Shown: positions 1-9,261, counted from the first letter of the stretch. The stretch is DNA of 52,968 bases from Alistipes sp. (GCA_017937765.1 JAGBCY010000004.1:1-52968); one strand, 5' to 3'. Program-made: numbers and translations. Notes: generated from the letters alone by a model not told the origin.

Positions 1-1
1 A

Positions 2-346
2 CACACCTATGCTGATAGTAATAGCGATGGTAAGGCTAATACAGATAAAATAATGGCTCGCTCGGATAGTGACTATTTCTCCGCATTCAAATGGTGCCGA
101 GCAAAGGGAAATAGTTGGTATCTGCCTTCACTTAATGAGTTGATGAGTATATATAGCAATAAGAGTACGCTTAATGCTACTTTGCAGAAGTACGGTACTG
201 CTTTAGATGTATGGTATTGGACATCAACGGAGTATGTTAATTATAAGCCTGAGTTCTGCGCGTGGCTTGTCCGTATGAGCGATGGCAGCCCCGACAGCGA
301 CTATAAGCGCAGCAACTTCTATGTGCGCGCCGTCTCCGCTTTTTAG
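2..346 (+). CDS. 3' end of a DUF1566 / Fibrobacter-paralogous-type domain protein (5' end outside the window)
   Basis: The frame is open from base 2 without a stop, so the gene begins before the window and only its last 114 codons are here. The residues WCRAKGNSWYLPSLNEL, then WTSTEY, then WLVRMSDG and a final FYVRAVSAF are the usual end of the DUF1566 / Lcl C-terminal domain. That domain is common in secreted or surface proteins of Bacteroidetes and its biochemical role is unknown. The in-frame ATG at position 53 lies inside the domain and is not the start. A strong intrinsic terminator follows at 387-420. The family call is firm; the function is not known. Confidence 0.75.
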   Translation, partial: HTYADSNSDGKANTDKIMARSDSDYFSAFKWCRAKGNSWYLPSLNELMSIYSNKSTLNATLQKYGTALDVWYWTSTEYVNYKPEFCAWLVRMSDGSPDSDYKRSNFYVRAVSAF

Positions 347-386
347 AATTAGGCTATGGTGGTAAGTGGCTGCCGCTTTAATACCT

Positions 387-420
387 CTCCTCGCAACTTT
401 GCTTGCGGGGAGATTTTTTT
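387..420 (+). terminator. Intrinsic terminator after the DUF1566 gene
   Basis: A 10-bp stem (CTCCTCGCAA at 387-396 against TTGCGGGGAG at 403-412, one G-T pair) with a 6-nt loop is followed by a run of seven T (414-420). It sits 40 bases after the stop codon at 346. Confidence 0.85.
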
Positions 421-504
421 AGTTGCTGATATAAAGTGTCGAGTGCTGACGCGTAGCCTACCCTCCACGTGATACGCTCACGTGTTCATACCCCTTCCTG
501 TAAT

Positions 505-1701
505 CTAAAATGCCTCGTTGAGGCCGAGGATTAGATAGCGGCTGTTGCGACCAAAGGCCATATCTAAACGTATGGAAGTGAGTGCGTTGAGTGCCCAACG
601 GAGACCGATGCCATAGCTCGGTAGGAGGCGGTCCCACGACGGGCGATCCGTGGCCGAGAATGTGGTGCCCACACCGCCCCACGCTGCGACGCCTAAGCCA
701 TCCCATATATGTTGGCGGAGCTCGACTTGTGCTGCGACGAGGCCATCACCGTTATACCTGCCGGGGAAGTAACCGCGCATACGGTTGTCGCCACCAAGCT
801 CGGCGCGTAGCAGCCACGGCGTTGCGGCGTTATGGAACTCGCCGTAGATGTCCAACGCGAGGGTGCCACCGCGCCATAGTGGCTGGAAGTAGTCGAAGGT
901 GATGTTGAGCTCGTAGAGGTCGCGGTCGTAGCTGCCCGCAAAGCGTGGTCGCCAGATGAACTCCGCACGGGCGTAGATGCCGCGTGTGGAGTGTGCCGCC
1001 GCTCGGCGCGAGTCGTAGCCGAGGCCTATGCCGAGACCCGTAGTTGATAGGGTAGTTGCTTTAGTATCAATGATTTGCTGGGTGCGCGAGTCGAGGTCGA
1101 TGGTAGCTACGCGCAGGAAGTCGGCCGCGAGGCTTAGGAATAGCCTCGCGGTTAGCGCGTAGCGATAGTCGATCCACACGCCATACTCGCGGGCGGTATA
1201 TTCGCCGGGGAGGTCGCGCGCGGAGGTGGCATAGTCGAGGCCCCAGATGTAGGTAGGCTCGGAGCGTAGCTCTGCGCCATATTCCAAGCGGTGCTTACCG
1301 TCGCGGAAACTGTTGCGGCCGAGGAGCGAGATGCTGTAATATCCCGTGAGTGAGGCAGTTGCTGAGAGCGTCAGCGTACCAAGAGCAGTGTTGCGCGTGC
1401 CGCGTTGACGGTAGTAGAGGTTGCCTATGGCAGATAGTCGCCAGCCCGTATTTGCCGAGTATCCCGGGCCGCCGATGACGTTGAAGCGCACGTTGCGGTC
1501 GTTGAGGTCCGCGGAGAGGTAGTCGTCGATGGTGGATGTGGGTGCGCTATCGGCGGGGTGGTAGCTGTAAACTATGTTGTCGCCGCCGATGGTTGTGACG
1601 CTTGAGTGCTGTGCCCGAAGCTCCACGGACGAAAGCAACAACAGGACCGCCGTTAAGACGATCCTGATAGGTGTAATTAGTTGTGTTTTAGCGTATTGCA
1701 T
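505..1701 (-). CDS. Outer membrane beta-barrel protein of the Omp85 (BamA/TamA surface antigen) type
   Basis: This is a predicted 398-residue secreted protein. It has a signal peptide (MQYAKTQLIT start, hydrophobic VLTAVLLLLSS, ending near LRAQ), alternating beta-barrel sequence and a C-terminal aromatic residue (final NEAF). The segment NRMRGYFPGRYNGDG matches the conserved (V/M)RGY/F..GRY region of the Omp85 barrel, and it is followed by a strand typical of the family. There are no obvious POTRA repeats, so it is a barrel-only member rather than BamA itself. I start it at 1701 rather than at the longest open frame (1824). The 1701 start gives the signal peptide, and its ATG overlaps the stop of the upstream gene as TAATG, which implies translational coupling. 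Substrate and partner are unknown. Confidence 0.8.
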   Translation of the reverse strand: MQYAKTQLITPIRIVLTAVLLLLSSVELRAQHSSVTTIGGDNIVYSYHPADSAPTSTIDDYLSADLNDRNVRFNVIGGPGYSANTGWRLSAIGNLYYRQRGTRNTALGTLTLSATASLTGYYSISLLGRNSFRDGKHRLEYGAELRSEPTYIWGLDYATSARDLPGEYTAREYGVWIDYRYALTARLFLSLAADFLRVATIDLDSRTQQIIDTKATTLSTTGLGIGLGYDSRRAAAHSTRGIYARAEFIWRPRFAGSYDRDLYELNITFDYFQPLWRGGTLALDIYGEFHNAATPWLLRAELGGDNRMRGYFPGRYNGDGLVAAQVELRQHIWDGLGVAAWGGVGTTFSATDRPSWDRLLPSYGIGLRWALNALTSIRLDMAFGRNSRYLILGLNEAF

Positions 1702-2219
1702 TAGCGCAATGGCTCGGCTGCTGCGATGAATCGCTGCTGCTCCTCCTCCGACATCTCGCCCTTGTGTAGGTAGACGAGCTCGCCAGCCTTGTTGACAAGC
1801 ATAATGACGAACATATCGTTGCAATCACCTAAACGCCAAGCACTTGAGATGTAATGGTCGGGGTCGCAGAGGATAGTCGCGCCATTCTTAGCCGTACGCG
1901 CATCGGCAATCTTACGCACGAGCGAGTTGGGATAGATGGCATCCTTGAGGTTTACGATGCCGAAGCCCTCGATGTTGGGGCCCTGTACGCGGCCTGTCTC
2001 CTCGATGTAGGTGATGAAGTCGTGGTTCTGCTTTGGCACCTCGGGGTCGACGTAGAAGATCAGGAGGTTCTTCTCGCCCCACCACGGCAGACGAGCCTTG
2101 TTGGTGTCGAGATCCTGTACCTCGACGTTACGCACCTTGCGCGGCAGACTCTGTGCCTCGGCAGTGAGCGTGAGGCCAAAAGAGGCGATGACGATAAGAA
2201 TTAGAGCTTTTAGTTTCAT
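1701..2219 (-). CDS. Secreted thioredoxin-fold protein, YtfJ-like
   Basis: This 172-residue protein has a clear signal peptide (MKLKALILIVIASFGLTLTAEAQ). The mature part has a thioredoxin-like layout: a strand LLIFYVDPE after a charged start, a second strand GFGIVNLKD, GATILCDPDHY, and a late strand MFVIMLVNKAGELVYLHKG. There is no CXXC pair, so it is not expected to be a classical disulphide oxidoreductase. The pattern resembles YtfJ-type periplasmic proteins, whose function is unsettled. Its stop overlaps the start of the Omp85-type barrel gene, so the two are probably made together and may act together at the envelope. Confidence 0.6.
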   Translation of the reverse strand: MKLKALILIVIASFGLTLTAEAQSLPRKVRNVEVQDLDTNKARLPWWGEKNLLIFYVDPEVPKQNHDFITYIEETGRVQGPNIEGFGIVNLKDAIYPNSLVRKIADARTAKNGATILCDPDHYISSAWRLGDCNDMFVIMLVNKAGELVYLHKGEMSEEEQQRFIAAAEPLR

Positions 2220-2255
2220 AGCTATTTGTTGATGTTATACGTTCATAATCATAGG

Positions 2256-2532
2256 TTTACAATCGGTAAACCTGAGTTTTTTACGGCTGACAAACCAGCG
2301 TTTTTACAGTCGGTCTCCCTGTGTTCTTGCAGTCGACAAGCATACATTATTGCGGTCGTCTACTTATGTCTTTACAGTTGGCAACCCAGCATTTTGCAGT
2401 CGGTCTCCCTGTGTTTTTGCAGTCGACAAACCTGCGCTATTACGGTCTGCAACCTCCCTATATTCTGCAATTGGTAGCCCCGCGTTTTCATTGCCGGTAA
2501 CCCCATATTTTTGCAGTTCGCCCCCAGCTTTT
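2256..2532. repeat. About eleven degenerate 24-bp tandem repeats in a gene-free region
   Basis: Read on the plus strand, the units follow the pattern TTTGCAGTCGGTAAACCTGC with variation, with a spacing of 23-25 bp. Two near-identical longer blocks, starting TGCAGTCGGTCTCCC and then TGCAGTCGACAA, occur about 100 bp apart. Because the period is a multiple of three, the open frames on both strands show an 8-residue rhythm, but none looks like a real protein. The whole stretch 2220-2812 holds no convincing gene. It contains these repeats, a possible promoter at 2588-2595 and the inverted repeat at 2730-2779. Confidence 0.75.
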
Positions 2533-2587
2533 CCTAGAATGCAACCTACATACCTTCGGCTGAATACGTGGGAATTTATTACCGATG

Positions 2588-2595
2588 CAAAGATA
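2588..2595 (-). promoter_or_regulatory. Possible -7 box for the thioredoxin-fold/Omp85 pair
   Basis: TATCTTTG on the minus strand fits the Bacteroidetes TAnnTTTG box. It lies about 370 bases upstream of the gene starting at 2219, so the transcript would carry the 24-bp repeats in its leader. No clear -33 TTG is seen at the right distance. Confidence 0.4.
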
Positions 2596-2729
2596 GTAAA
2601 AATATTGTTATTGCCGTCACTTGTGATATTTGGTTTTGACCAATGAATGAGAATTAATTGCCAAACTACCAAATGATTAAACAAACCATAGAAATTGTTA
2701 AATGAAAGATTTTGAAGGTTTATATTGTA

Positions 2730-2779
2730 ATCTTACAAGAGATAGGGTCACCATTTGGTGACCCTATCTCTTGTAAGAT
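2730..2779. terminator. Perfect 24-bp inverted repeat, likely bidirectional terminator of the tubulin-like operon
   Basis: The arms 2730-2753 and 2756-2779 are perfect complements with a 2-base TT spacer. The structure lies 34 bases past the stop of the protease gene (2813). Its position suits a terminator, but no long U run follows on either strand, so another role (a protein binding site or an island boundary) is possible. Confidence 0.6.
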
Positions 2780-2812
2780 ATGTTTACTGTATAATCTACA
2801 TCAACAATTAAT

Positions 2813-5800
2813 TTATTTTATTCCTCGAGTACATTCGCAATCGTCGAATTCTAGTGTTGCAATACTTGTGTATAACATGGTATGAGCATTATCCCAACAC
2901 AGTAAACTACAATTAGGTGATATTGCCTTATTTAATGCTGAGCTATACTGGTTTGCTTGGTATGCAATAAGATATTCGGAACGTTGCATATTGGGGTTTG
3001 CAATAGAACTTAGATGAATAAATATATCTGCTTTGTGAACTAACTCTGTTGCTGTGCTTTTCTTTACACCTTTTACCCAATCAACCGACGGTTTAACAAT
3101 ATGCTCAGTAAGGTTGAACTTAGCAATTCTATCGTTATTGAATAGCTTTTCTACGACCGTATTTATAAGTTCTTGGCGATACTTTAGAATATAGCTTTCG
3201 TCTACTGAGTATTCCTCTATATTATTAGTGAAATCGATGTCTAAGAATTTATCGTTACTAATGGACTTGAATAGTACGTCCGCTAATTTTTTGTCCAGTA
3301 ACGAAATATTTGGAGTCTCCTTATTAAGTGTCATATCATCACTCTTCACTACTTCTAAATACCATGCACGCAGATTGTTAATGAGTGATATATATTTAGT
3401 GTATAACGAGCTAAAGTGAGATTGTAGTCTTAATATTTCACGTAGTAGATGCCATGCAGCAAAGGTCTTGAACTTAAACTGAGGTATGATATCCTGAATC
3501 ACTTGTATTCGATCAATAATATGTTTATGTTCTAATCTCTCCTTACTGATATTTTCGCGATGTACTAACCAATTCTTATAGACTTGATAAGCATAGAATA
3601 TGACAATGCCTAATACTACCAACGTTGGCCAAAAACAACTGACCGTCATAATCTCTATCCATTGCAGATCGGTAAAGATTAGAGGTACAAAAATAGAGTT
3701 CCATAGATAGCATACAAAGTATACAATCGCAGTGATGCCAATGGCGTATAACATCTTCTTAATGTTATATTTCTTGGTTTCATTTATCGCTTTCTCAATG
3801 TTTTCCTCGATCTCAAGTTTCTTATTGCGTAGCTCCTTCTCTTTGATATCGAGAACCGTTAGCGCAGCATTGATAAACTCGTTACGTTTATTCGGATATG
3901 ATGCCAAATTTGAAGTTAGATCATCTAAATATTTTGATAATCTGTCGCGTTCGCTATATAGTGTTATGAGATCGTCACCGTGTTTGGCCACTAAACTCTG
4001 ATTGATGTAGTATCGCATACGTATATCATCGTCGTTTATTGTCAATGTTGGCACATCGAAATCCTTTGAATCTGAATTTTGATGATTGTTCTGATTCTCT
4101 ATATCTTCGGTGCTACTAGGAATATGGATCTCTGTAATGATTGCTGCAAAGTCCATAAGGTTGGGGTGTTCTATGTAGGCATATGGCATGTAGCAGTAGC
4201 CGTTATCACCCCATGATGTACCCCACGAGTTGCGAACAATAAAACATTGTAGTTTATCGCTATAACCTACAATTGCCATTTCGTGTCGGCCGTGTTTGTT
4301 TTTCTCTTTCTCTTCGGCAGAGGCATTTATGGCCGAATCTACCTCAATGGAAGAGGGCATAGGAACGTATCCGTCAACTGATGCTTTTGTAAAGAAACTT
4401 TCGCATAGCAGGAAGCCTCCTGAAATAGGATGTCCTTCCGCAAGAACGGCTTTGAAAACATCCCTTTTGTGCTCAACGTTCATTGCCTTAATGAGGAGTC
4501 GGTTTTGTGCCTCTTTGTATGCTTCATCGCTTGGCCGTTTATTGTACACAAAATCGTTGTAAGGGCACTCTTTCTCAAGCGGTAATCCAAACTTGTTAAG
4601 AGACTCTATGGCGTAACGTTCACGAGAACCAGTATCTGTCTCAATAGATACGTCTCCAGTTCTGTCTAAATCGCGAGCATTGTAGTATAGGAATGCTTCG
4701 CTAAGATCAAGCAACTTGTTTGTCTTGTTGTAGACAATATACTCGAAAATAGACGTGATAGTAAATGCCACGCAAGCACCTTGTTTACCCTGATTGCGAA
4801 TAGTGTTAAAGCGACTGCGTAAGTCAACACTTTCAGGTAGTTTTGTGATATTGGTCGGAACATATGTTTCGTCCAATAGTTCAGGCTTTAAATCATCGGG
4901 AAGAATGCGGAACTCGTCATCGTTGAAATGGAAAATGCCATTATCCTTATCAAAGAAGCATTTCTCAACATTTTCGATATCAGTGATCTGTTTGCGTAGA
5001 TCCTCTACTTCATCACTTAAACGACGAATTTCATTCTCGGTGTTTATAATCTTAGCATCGAGGTCTTTTAGACTCTTTATTGGATTGATTAGTGGCTGGC
5101 CATCATTCTCAAAATATGCGCCATAATTGTTCGTAATAAAGTAATTGATACTTTCTGTAAATAAGTCTCTGACGCAGGTCTTATCCTCGTTATAGATTGA
5201 ATCGGTAAATAGGGAGCATTCAGTCTTCGATAGTAGAGCGGCAAGTATTGCAGCTTTCTTTGTGATACTCTTTTCGTGCTTGAAGATATCCTCACATGAT
5301 GCGATTATTGAAGCAACTTCTTTTTGGAAATATTCCTTCGCTTCAGCGTCATCACGTATCGGGCTCTTGAAAAGTCTTGAAAGGAGTTCTTGTTTGTCTG
5401 CAATGATACTATCGGCTTTCTCTTGGGCCTCGTTAACATCCACCTTAGTGCAATTAACTGATGCTACGTCAATGGAGTTACAGAAAGCTTGATTCATTAA
5501 GTAGTCCACAAGCATATATTTATCAACCTGTAGCGAGGCAACACCGAAGGCAACGACGTCTTTATATGCAAGTGCTGGAGGAAACAACTCTTGGAAGAAT
5601 AGGGCAGAGGCTACAACGAATTGAGCAACAACCTCCTTGAGCCCTTCTTCTGTAAGTCCCAACGATACGCCATTGTATGTTGTATTTTGTAATACAACAA
5701 GCATTGAGGCGGGGTCCATATTCTGTTTGCTACGGAACGCCTTATATCGCGCGATATGTTTCTTCAACGGTGTCTTGATCTCATACGACGGTTCTATGAG

Positions 5801-6271
5801 TTTCGCGAGGTCGTCGAAGTAACCCATAAAATTAATCCGCTTGGGTCTATTTAATGAGTTGATACCAACGTACAAAGCCTCGAAGATATCGTACGCTTCG
5901 GCTTTGTAAAGTGGAAAGTGTAGAATTATGGTCAGTCCCTGATTTGCCTCTAGATTATTTATTGTAAATATTTCGTTATAGAGGTTTGACCAGACAGAAC
6001 CAAACTCTTCAATAGTTATTGAGCTACTAATTGAAGAAGGTGTAGTCCAACTTGTTTCTAGATAGCGGTCAAGGCAACTCATCGAGTTATCATCGGTAGT
6101 AGACGATATGTTCAATCTGGTTATATTGAGATTTTTATCAGCATAATCTACTACCAAGTAGGATATATTGGAAGAGGTCGTGCCTCCGCAATATTTATAC
6201 GCGGCACGACCAATTCCTTCTACTAGTTGAGAGTACTCCTTGCCGATGAATATATGAACAAAACTCGGCAT
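2813..6271 (-). CDS. Membrane protein with degenerate tubulin-like N-terminus, coiled coils and a papain-like (C1) protease domain
   Basis: The product is 1152 residues. Residues about 455-720 are a papain-family peptidase: oxyanion Gln in RNQGKQGAC, catalytic Cys500, His663 in GRHEMAIVGY and Asn681 in VRNSWG, all in the right order, so it should be active. Residues 1-265 align by eye with the neighbouring tubulin-like GTPase, strand for strand, but have lost both glycine-rich loops. A coiled coil follows near 400-435. Two membrane segments lie near 840-860 and 878-897, with further coiled coil at 900-975. If the tubulin-like part is cytosolic, the protease faces the cytosol. There is no signal peptide. 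The gene follows the tubulin-like gene by 9 bases, so the two are co-transcribed. It is AT-richer than the flanking genes, which suggests transfer. Domain calls are firm for the protease, inferred for the N-terminus. The biological function is unknown. Confidence 0.8.
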   Translation of the reverse strand: MPSFVHIFIGKEYSQLVEGIGRAAYKYCGGTTSSNISYLVVDYADKNLNITRLNISSTTDDNSMSCLDRYLETSWTTPSSISSSITIEEFGSVWSNLYNEIFTINNLEANQGLTIILHFPLYKAEAYDIFEALYVGINSLNRPKRINFMGYFDDLAKLIEPSYEIKTPLKKHIARYKAFRSKQNMDPASMLVVLQNTTYNGVSLGLTEEGLKEVVAQFVVASALFFQELFPPALAYKDVVAFGVASLQVDKYMLVDYLMNQAFCNSIDVASVNCTKVDVNEAQEKADSIIADKQELLSRLFKSPIRDDAEAKEYFQKEVASIIASCEDIFKHEKSITKKAAILAALLSKTECSLFTDSIYNEDKTCVRDLFTESINYFITNNYGAYFENDGQPLINPIKSLKDLDAKIINTENEIRRLSDEVEDLRKQITDIENVEKCFFDKDNGIFHFNDDEFRILPDDLKPELLDETYVPTNITKLPESVDLRSRFNTIRNQGKQGACVAFTITSIFEYIVYNKTNKLLDLSEAFLYYNARDLDRTGDVSIETDTGSRERYAIESLNKFGLPLEKECPYNDFVYNKRPSDEAYKEAQNRLLIKAMNVEHKRDVFKAVLAEGHPISGGFLLCESFFTKASVDGYVPMPSSIEVDSAINASAEEKEKNKHGRHEMAIVGYSDKLQCFIVRNSWGTSWGDNGYCYMPYAYIEHPNLMDFAAIITEIHIPSSTEDIENQNNHQNSDSKDFDVPTLTINDDDIRMRYYINQSLVAKHGDDLITLYSERDRLSKYLDDLTSNLASYPNKRNEFINAALTVLDIKEKELRNKKLEIEENIEKAINETKKYNIKKMLYAIGITAIVYFVCYLWNSIFVPLIFTDLQWIEIMTVSCFWPTLVVLGIVIFYAYQVYKNWLVHRENISKERLEHKHIIDRIQVIQDIIPQFKFKTFAAWHLLREILRLQSHFSSLYTKYISLINNLRAWYLEVVKSDDMTLNKETPNISLLDKKLADVLFKSISNDKFLDIDFTNNIEEYSVDESYILKYRQELINTVVEKLFNNDRIAKFNLTEHIVKPSVDWVKGVKKSTATELVHKADIFIHLSSIANPNMQRSEYLIAYQANQYSSALNKAISPNCSLLCWDNAHTMLYTSIATLEFDDCECTRGIK

Positions 6272-6280
6272 AATACGTTA

Positions 6281-9199
6281 TTATAGGTTCTTTAAGGCAC
6301 TAATAAGATGCTTCTCAATGTAATCCCATTCGGCGTCGAACTGAGCTACATCTGCGCTATTTTGCGCATAGTACGTCGCGCTGTGCTTGTCAGTACAAGC
6401 TATACGATCGATATAGTCATTCTTGCCATCTTTGATAATGTTCGAGACAATATGGCTGTAGTAGTCAATACCACGCGCCTGAATATCTGCCTTAATTTTG
6501 TCAGCAAGTTCGGTTTTAAATTTGGGGAAATCCAAAGCCTTGAAGTCGTCAAAAGCACGCTTACGATTGCCTGTGGCAGTACCTCCTCCGACTGGATACC
6601 ATTTGTCATTTTTACCTTGTGATTGGCTCTTATCCTGCCAGAAGTAGTATGCTTTACCCATAAAGCGAATATACTTCGGGTGCTCAATCTCCTCCTTGGA
6701 CTCGATCTTGGTAGTGTTCCCGTTAGAATCCTTCTCCATTATGTATGCGGTTTCCTTGACATCCCTCCAACCAAAGATATGTCCGCAAATCCAATATAAT
6801 AGAGCCTCATTTTGAGCCTCCGGCTTCAGCTTAAAGTCAGTTGAACGCATTCTTTCAAAGATACTCTTATCGAAGTGAGGATTGAATGTCGTTGCACCAG
6901 CACTCAACGAGTCGTTAAGTAATGTCTCATACTCGCCCTTAATTGTTTGTTCGTCGAAAGCTTCGATGCAGTATGGAATTACTGCATAGTCAGCACGATA
7001 TACGATAATTTTCTGTTTCATAGAATCGAATGTCGACGAAAGGAATTGTTTAGACAAATTCCTCATAAAGTTGTCGTCGCGCTCAAAGCGTGTCTTAACA
7101 TCGTTAGGACGGTATAACGATATGAGGCAATTTTGTATGATCAAGTCAGTCGGACATTGATTCTCGCGAGTCTTGCTTGTCTGGCCTCGATCATCAATAG
7201 GTAACAGACGGCTAGATTTAGTAGCAATCTCAAACTTTAAAGCATCATATTGCTCCTGTGTAAGGTTCTCAATAATATCAGTTATAATAACATTTTTGTA
7301 CTCCTTAGCACGGGGAAGTTCTGCTACGTATACATCAATTGCGGGCTTGAGCTCATTTCTAATGTCAATATCCAGCAACGACTTTTTAAGGGTATTCATC
7401 AAACCAATAAGGTTAACCTCGCCATCCTCCAATGTCATATTCAGTCGCTCGTCAGTAGATAAATCGTACTCAAAAGTTAATGAGGACGAATTTAAGTTCT
7501 GCTTATCATTTAACTCAACTTCATAATCCTCGCGGAGGGTACCTAAAGCCACTTTAAGCTCTTCGAGACGAATTGCTGTCTTTCCGATAATGCTTGATAG
7601 CTGAATGAATATATCTCGAGCAATCTCACGACGTTTAATTTCCCAGTTGAACTTCAACAACTCTTTAGCTCCTCGCTTAAGTGTATCAAGACGTTCCTGG
7701 CAACCGCTCTTAAACTTAATTAACTTTCTCGAGTATTCACTATAGTCAGTAAAATTCTTCTTAAAGATGGTTGCCAGAGAATTCTTCTCATTGACGAGAA
7801 TTACAACTTCTCCTTCCATCTCGCCACGATATTTCTCACACAATTTCTTCAACGAGCGGAGGAATACGATGGCATTACCAACGCCATTTTCCTGACGAAG
7901 CATTTGGTCGATCTTCTCGTTAAGCATACGCTCCTTCTCTGCGACCTCCTGATCTAAACATCCCACCTTGGGGAAAGATTGGTTGATATACTCTAAAAGT
8001 TTCGACTCGGTCTCGGCAACGGGGTTATCAATGTCAACGAGAGCTAACTCTACACCTTCAATTTTTTCAGGTGCAACAATAGAGTCGATAAGCATATTAT
8101 ATGTGTTACCGTCCTCTCTAATTCTTGCCTCTTCGGTCCAATTTTGAGCGAGCTGGCTAACATCTGTTCCCTCTTGTGTGGTCATACGGATGAGTTCTAT
8201 GGCTGCCTTATAACCATAAATCTCTGCTAATAAATCGCCCTTATAAACAACCTGGCAACCACCTAATGCTTGAACCCAACCTTTCTTGGGAGTAATATTA
8301 AATTGTCCATTTCGCCAATTAGTGTTGCTAAGTCCTGAGACAATTTGTGTGCCCATATCGCCACCTGAAGCAAACAAGCAATTACCTATCACCTCACATA
8401 ACTGTTGAATTCCTTTTATCTTATTTCCCTTTTGCGTGTTATTATCTATTACGAAAAACTCGTCATAAATCGGCTGTTTAAGGGTTTTCTTTTGGTTGTT
8501 GATCTCAATCTCAATAGGATTTTCGAAGCTGGCGTTCATCAAATAGTCAAGATCCATAATTGCCGAATAGGCATTGGCAACAACGCGAGGAGTCTTGTTG
8601 CTGCTGGGGTCCCACGTGCGGAACACTCCGTGGATAACGCCATAGCCAATAATTCGAGCTTTTTGGCTGTACTTGCTACGGATCAGATCGGCAACGTTAA
8701 GGAATGAACCACTACCAGTACCGCCTGCCAATGACATTACGATATGGATATCCACATTGCTATTAATAGCGTTGGCATCAGCATCCTCAATATTTTTTAC
8801 GTTATTCCAGCAGCCCTGAATGAATGTCATTATTTTTGAACTAATCATTTCGGTATAGAAACGACCAGTTGTGCGTACTTGGCTTGCTCCGTCTGAAATC
8901 TTATCTCCAATAAAACCTGCATTGCCAGAGAACATCCACTGGTACTTACCCTCTTTGCAACCCTGCTCATACAGAGTTCTCGGGTTTGATCCAAGATTGA
9001 GTTCTAGAAAGTCTGATGCAATGTCAGTGGGAAGCGTGGGATCTGATGCTGCAGCTAGGTCAAAATCTATTGCTGCAAATGCAATCTGTTTAGGAATATT
9101 ATCCTTACCATAAGCATCCTCAAAATGCTTCTTTGTCTGAGCAATGGCACGAATGCCCGTACCTCCTAAGCCTACGTAAATAGTTGGTCTAATAGCCAT
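6281..9199 (-). CDS. Bacterial tubulin-like GTPase (Tubulin_2 family)
   Basis: The product is 972 residues and starts with the nucleotide-binding loop YVGLGGTGIRAI (glycines at 10-15). The tubulin signature loop SLAGGTGSGS is at 157-165, followed by the expected helix and the strand ARIIGYGVI. These are the T1 and T4 elements of the tubulin/FtsZ fold as found in the Tubulin_2 group of large bacterial proteins. The remainder (about 350-972) is long, mostly helical and charged, with likely coiled-coil stretches near 400-580, and has no domain I can name. No membrane segment is seen. It is the middle gene of the AT-rich operon, after the lipoprotein gene (62-base gap) and 9 bases before the protease gene. 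Filament formation and GTP hydrolysis are expected from the fold but not shown. Confidence 0.85.
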   Translation of the reverse strand: MAIRPTIYVGLGGTGIRAIAQTKKHFEDAYGKDNIPKQIAFAAIDFDLAAASDPTLPTDIASDFLELNLGSNPRTLYEQGCKEGKYQWMFSGNAGFIGDKISDGASQVRTTGRFYTEMISSKIMTFIQGCWNNVKNIEDADANAINSNVDIHIVMSLAGGTGSGSFLNVADLIRSKYSQKARIIGYGVIHGVFRTWDPSSNKTPRVVANAYSAIMDLDYLMNASFENPIEIEINNQKKTLKQPIYDEFFVIDNNTQKGNKIKGIQQLCEVIGNCLFASGGDMGTQIVSGLSNTNWRNGQFNITPKKGWVQALGGCQVVYKGDLLAEIYGYKAAIELIRMTTQEGTDVSQLAQNWTEEARIREDGNTYNMLIDSIVAPEKIEGVELALVDIDNPVAETESKLLEYINQSFPKVGCLDQEVAEKERMLNEKIDQMLRQENGVGNAIVFLRSLKKLCEKYRGEMEGEVVILVNEKNSLATIFKKNFTDYSEYSRKLIKFKSGCQERLDTLKRGAKELLKFNWEIKRREIARDIFIQLSSIIGKTAIRLEELKVALGTLREDYEVELNDKQNLNSSSLTFEYDLSTDERLNMTLEDGEVNLIGLMNTLKKSLLDIDIRNELKPAIDVYVAELPRAKEYKNVIITDIIENLTQEQYDALKFEIATKSSRLLPIDDRGQTSKTRENQCPTDLIIQNCLISLYRPNDVKTRFERDDNFMRNLSKQFLSSTFDSMKQKIIVYRADYAVIPYCIEAFDEQTIKGEYETLLNDSLSAGATTFNPHFDKSIFERMRSTDFKLKPEAQNEALLYWICGHIFGWRDVKETAYIMEKDSNGNTTKIESKEEIEHPKYIRFMGKAYYFWQDKSQSQGKNDKWYPVGGGTATGNRKRAFDDFKALDFPKFKTELADKIKADIQARGIDYYSHIVSNIIKDGKNDYIDRIACTDKHSATYYAQNSADVAQFDAEWDYIEKHLISALKNL

Positions 9200-9261
9200 A
9201 ATGTAAGTTTTTAGTTAATATCGTTTATGTTTTTTATCTTATTTGGTCGCTTCATCTTCTA

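Noticed and set aside
1702-1824. Extended N-terminus of the Omp85-type protein
   Set aside because: It overlaps the coding sequence of the upstream gene and hides the signal peptide, which begins at 1701.
2364-2684. Open frame on the minus strand with an 8-residue rhythm (AGLPTVKT-like units)
   Set aside because: The rhythm follows from the 24-bp DNA repeat; the other strand shows one too, there is no matching start or family, and a -7 box lies inside the frame.
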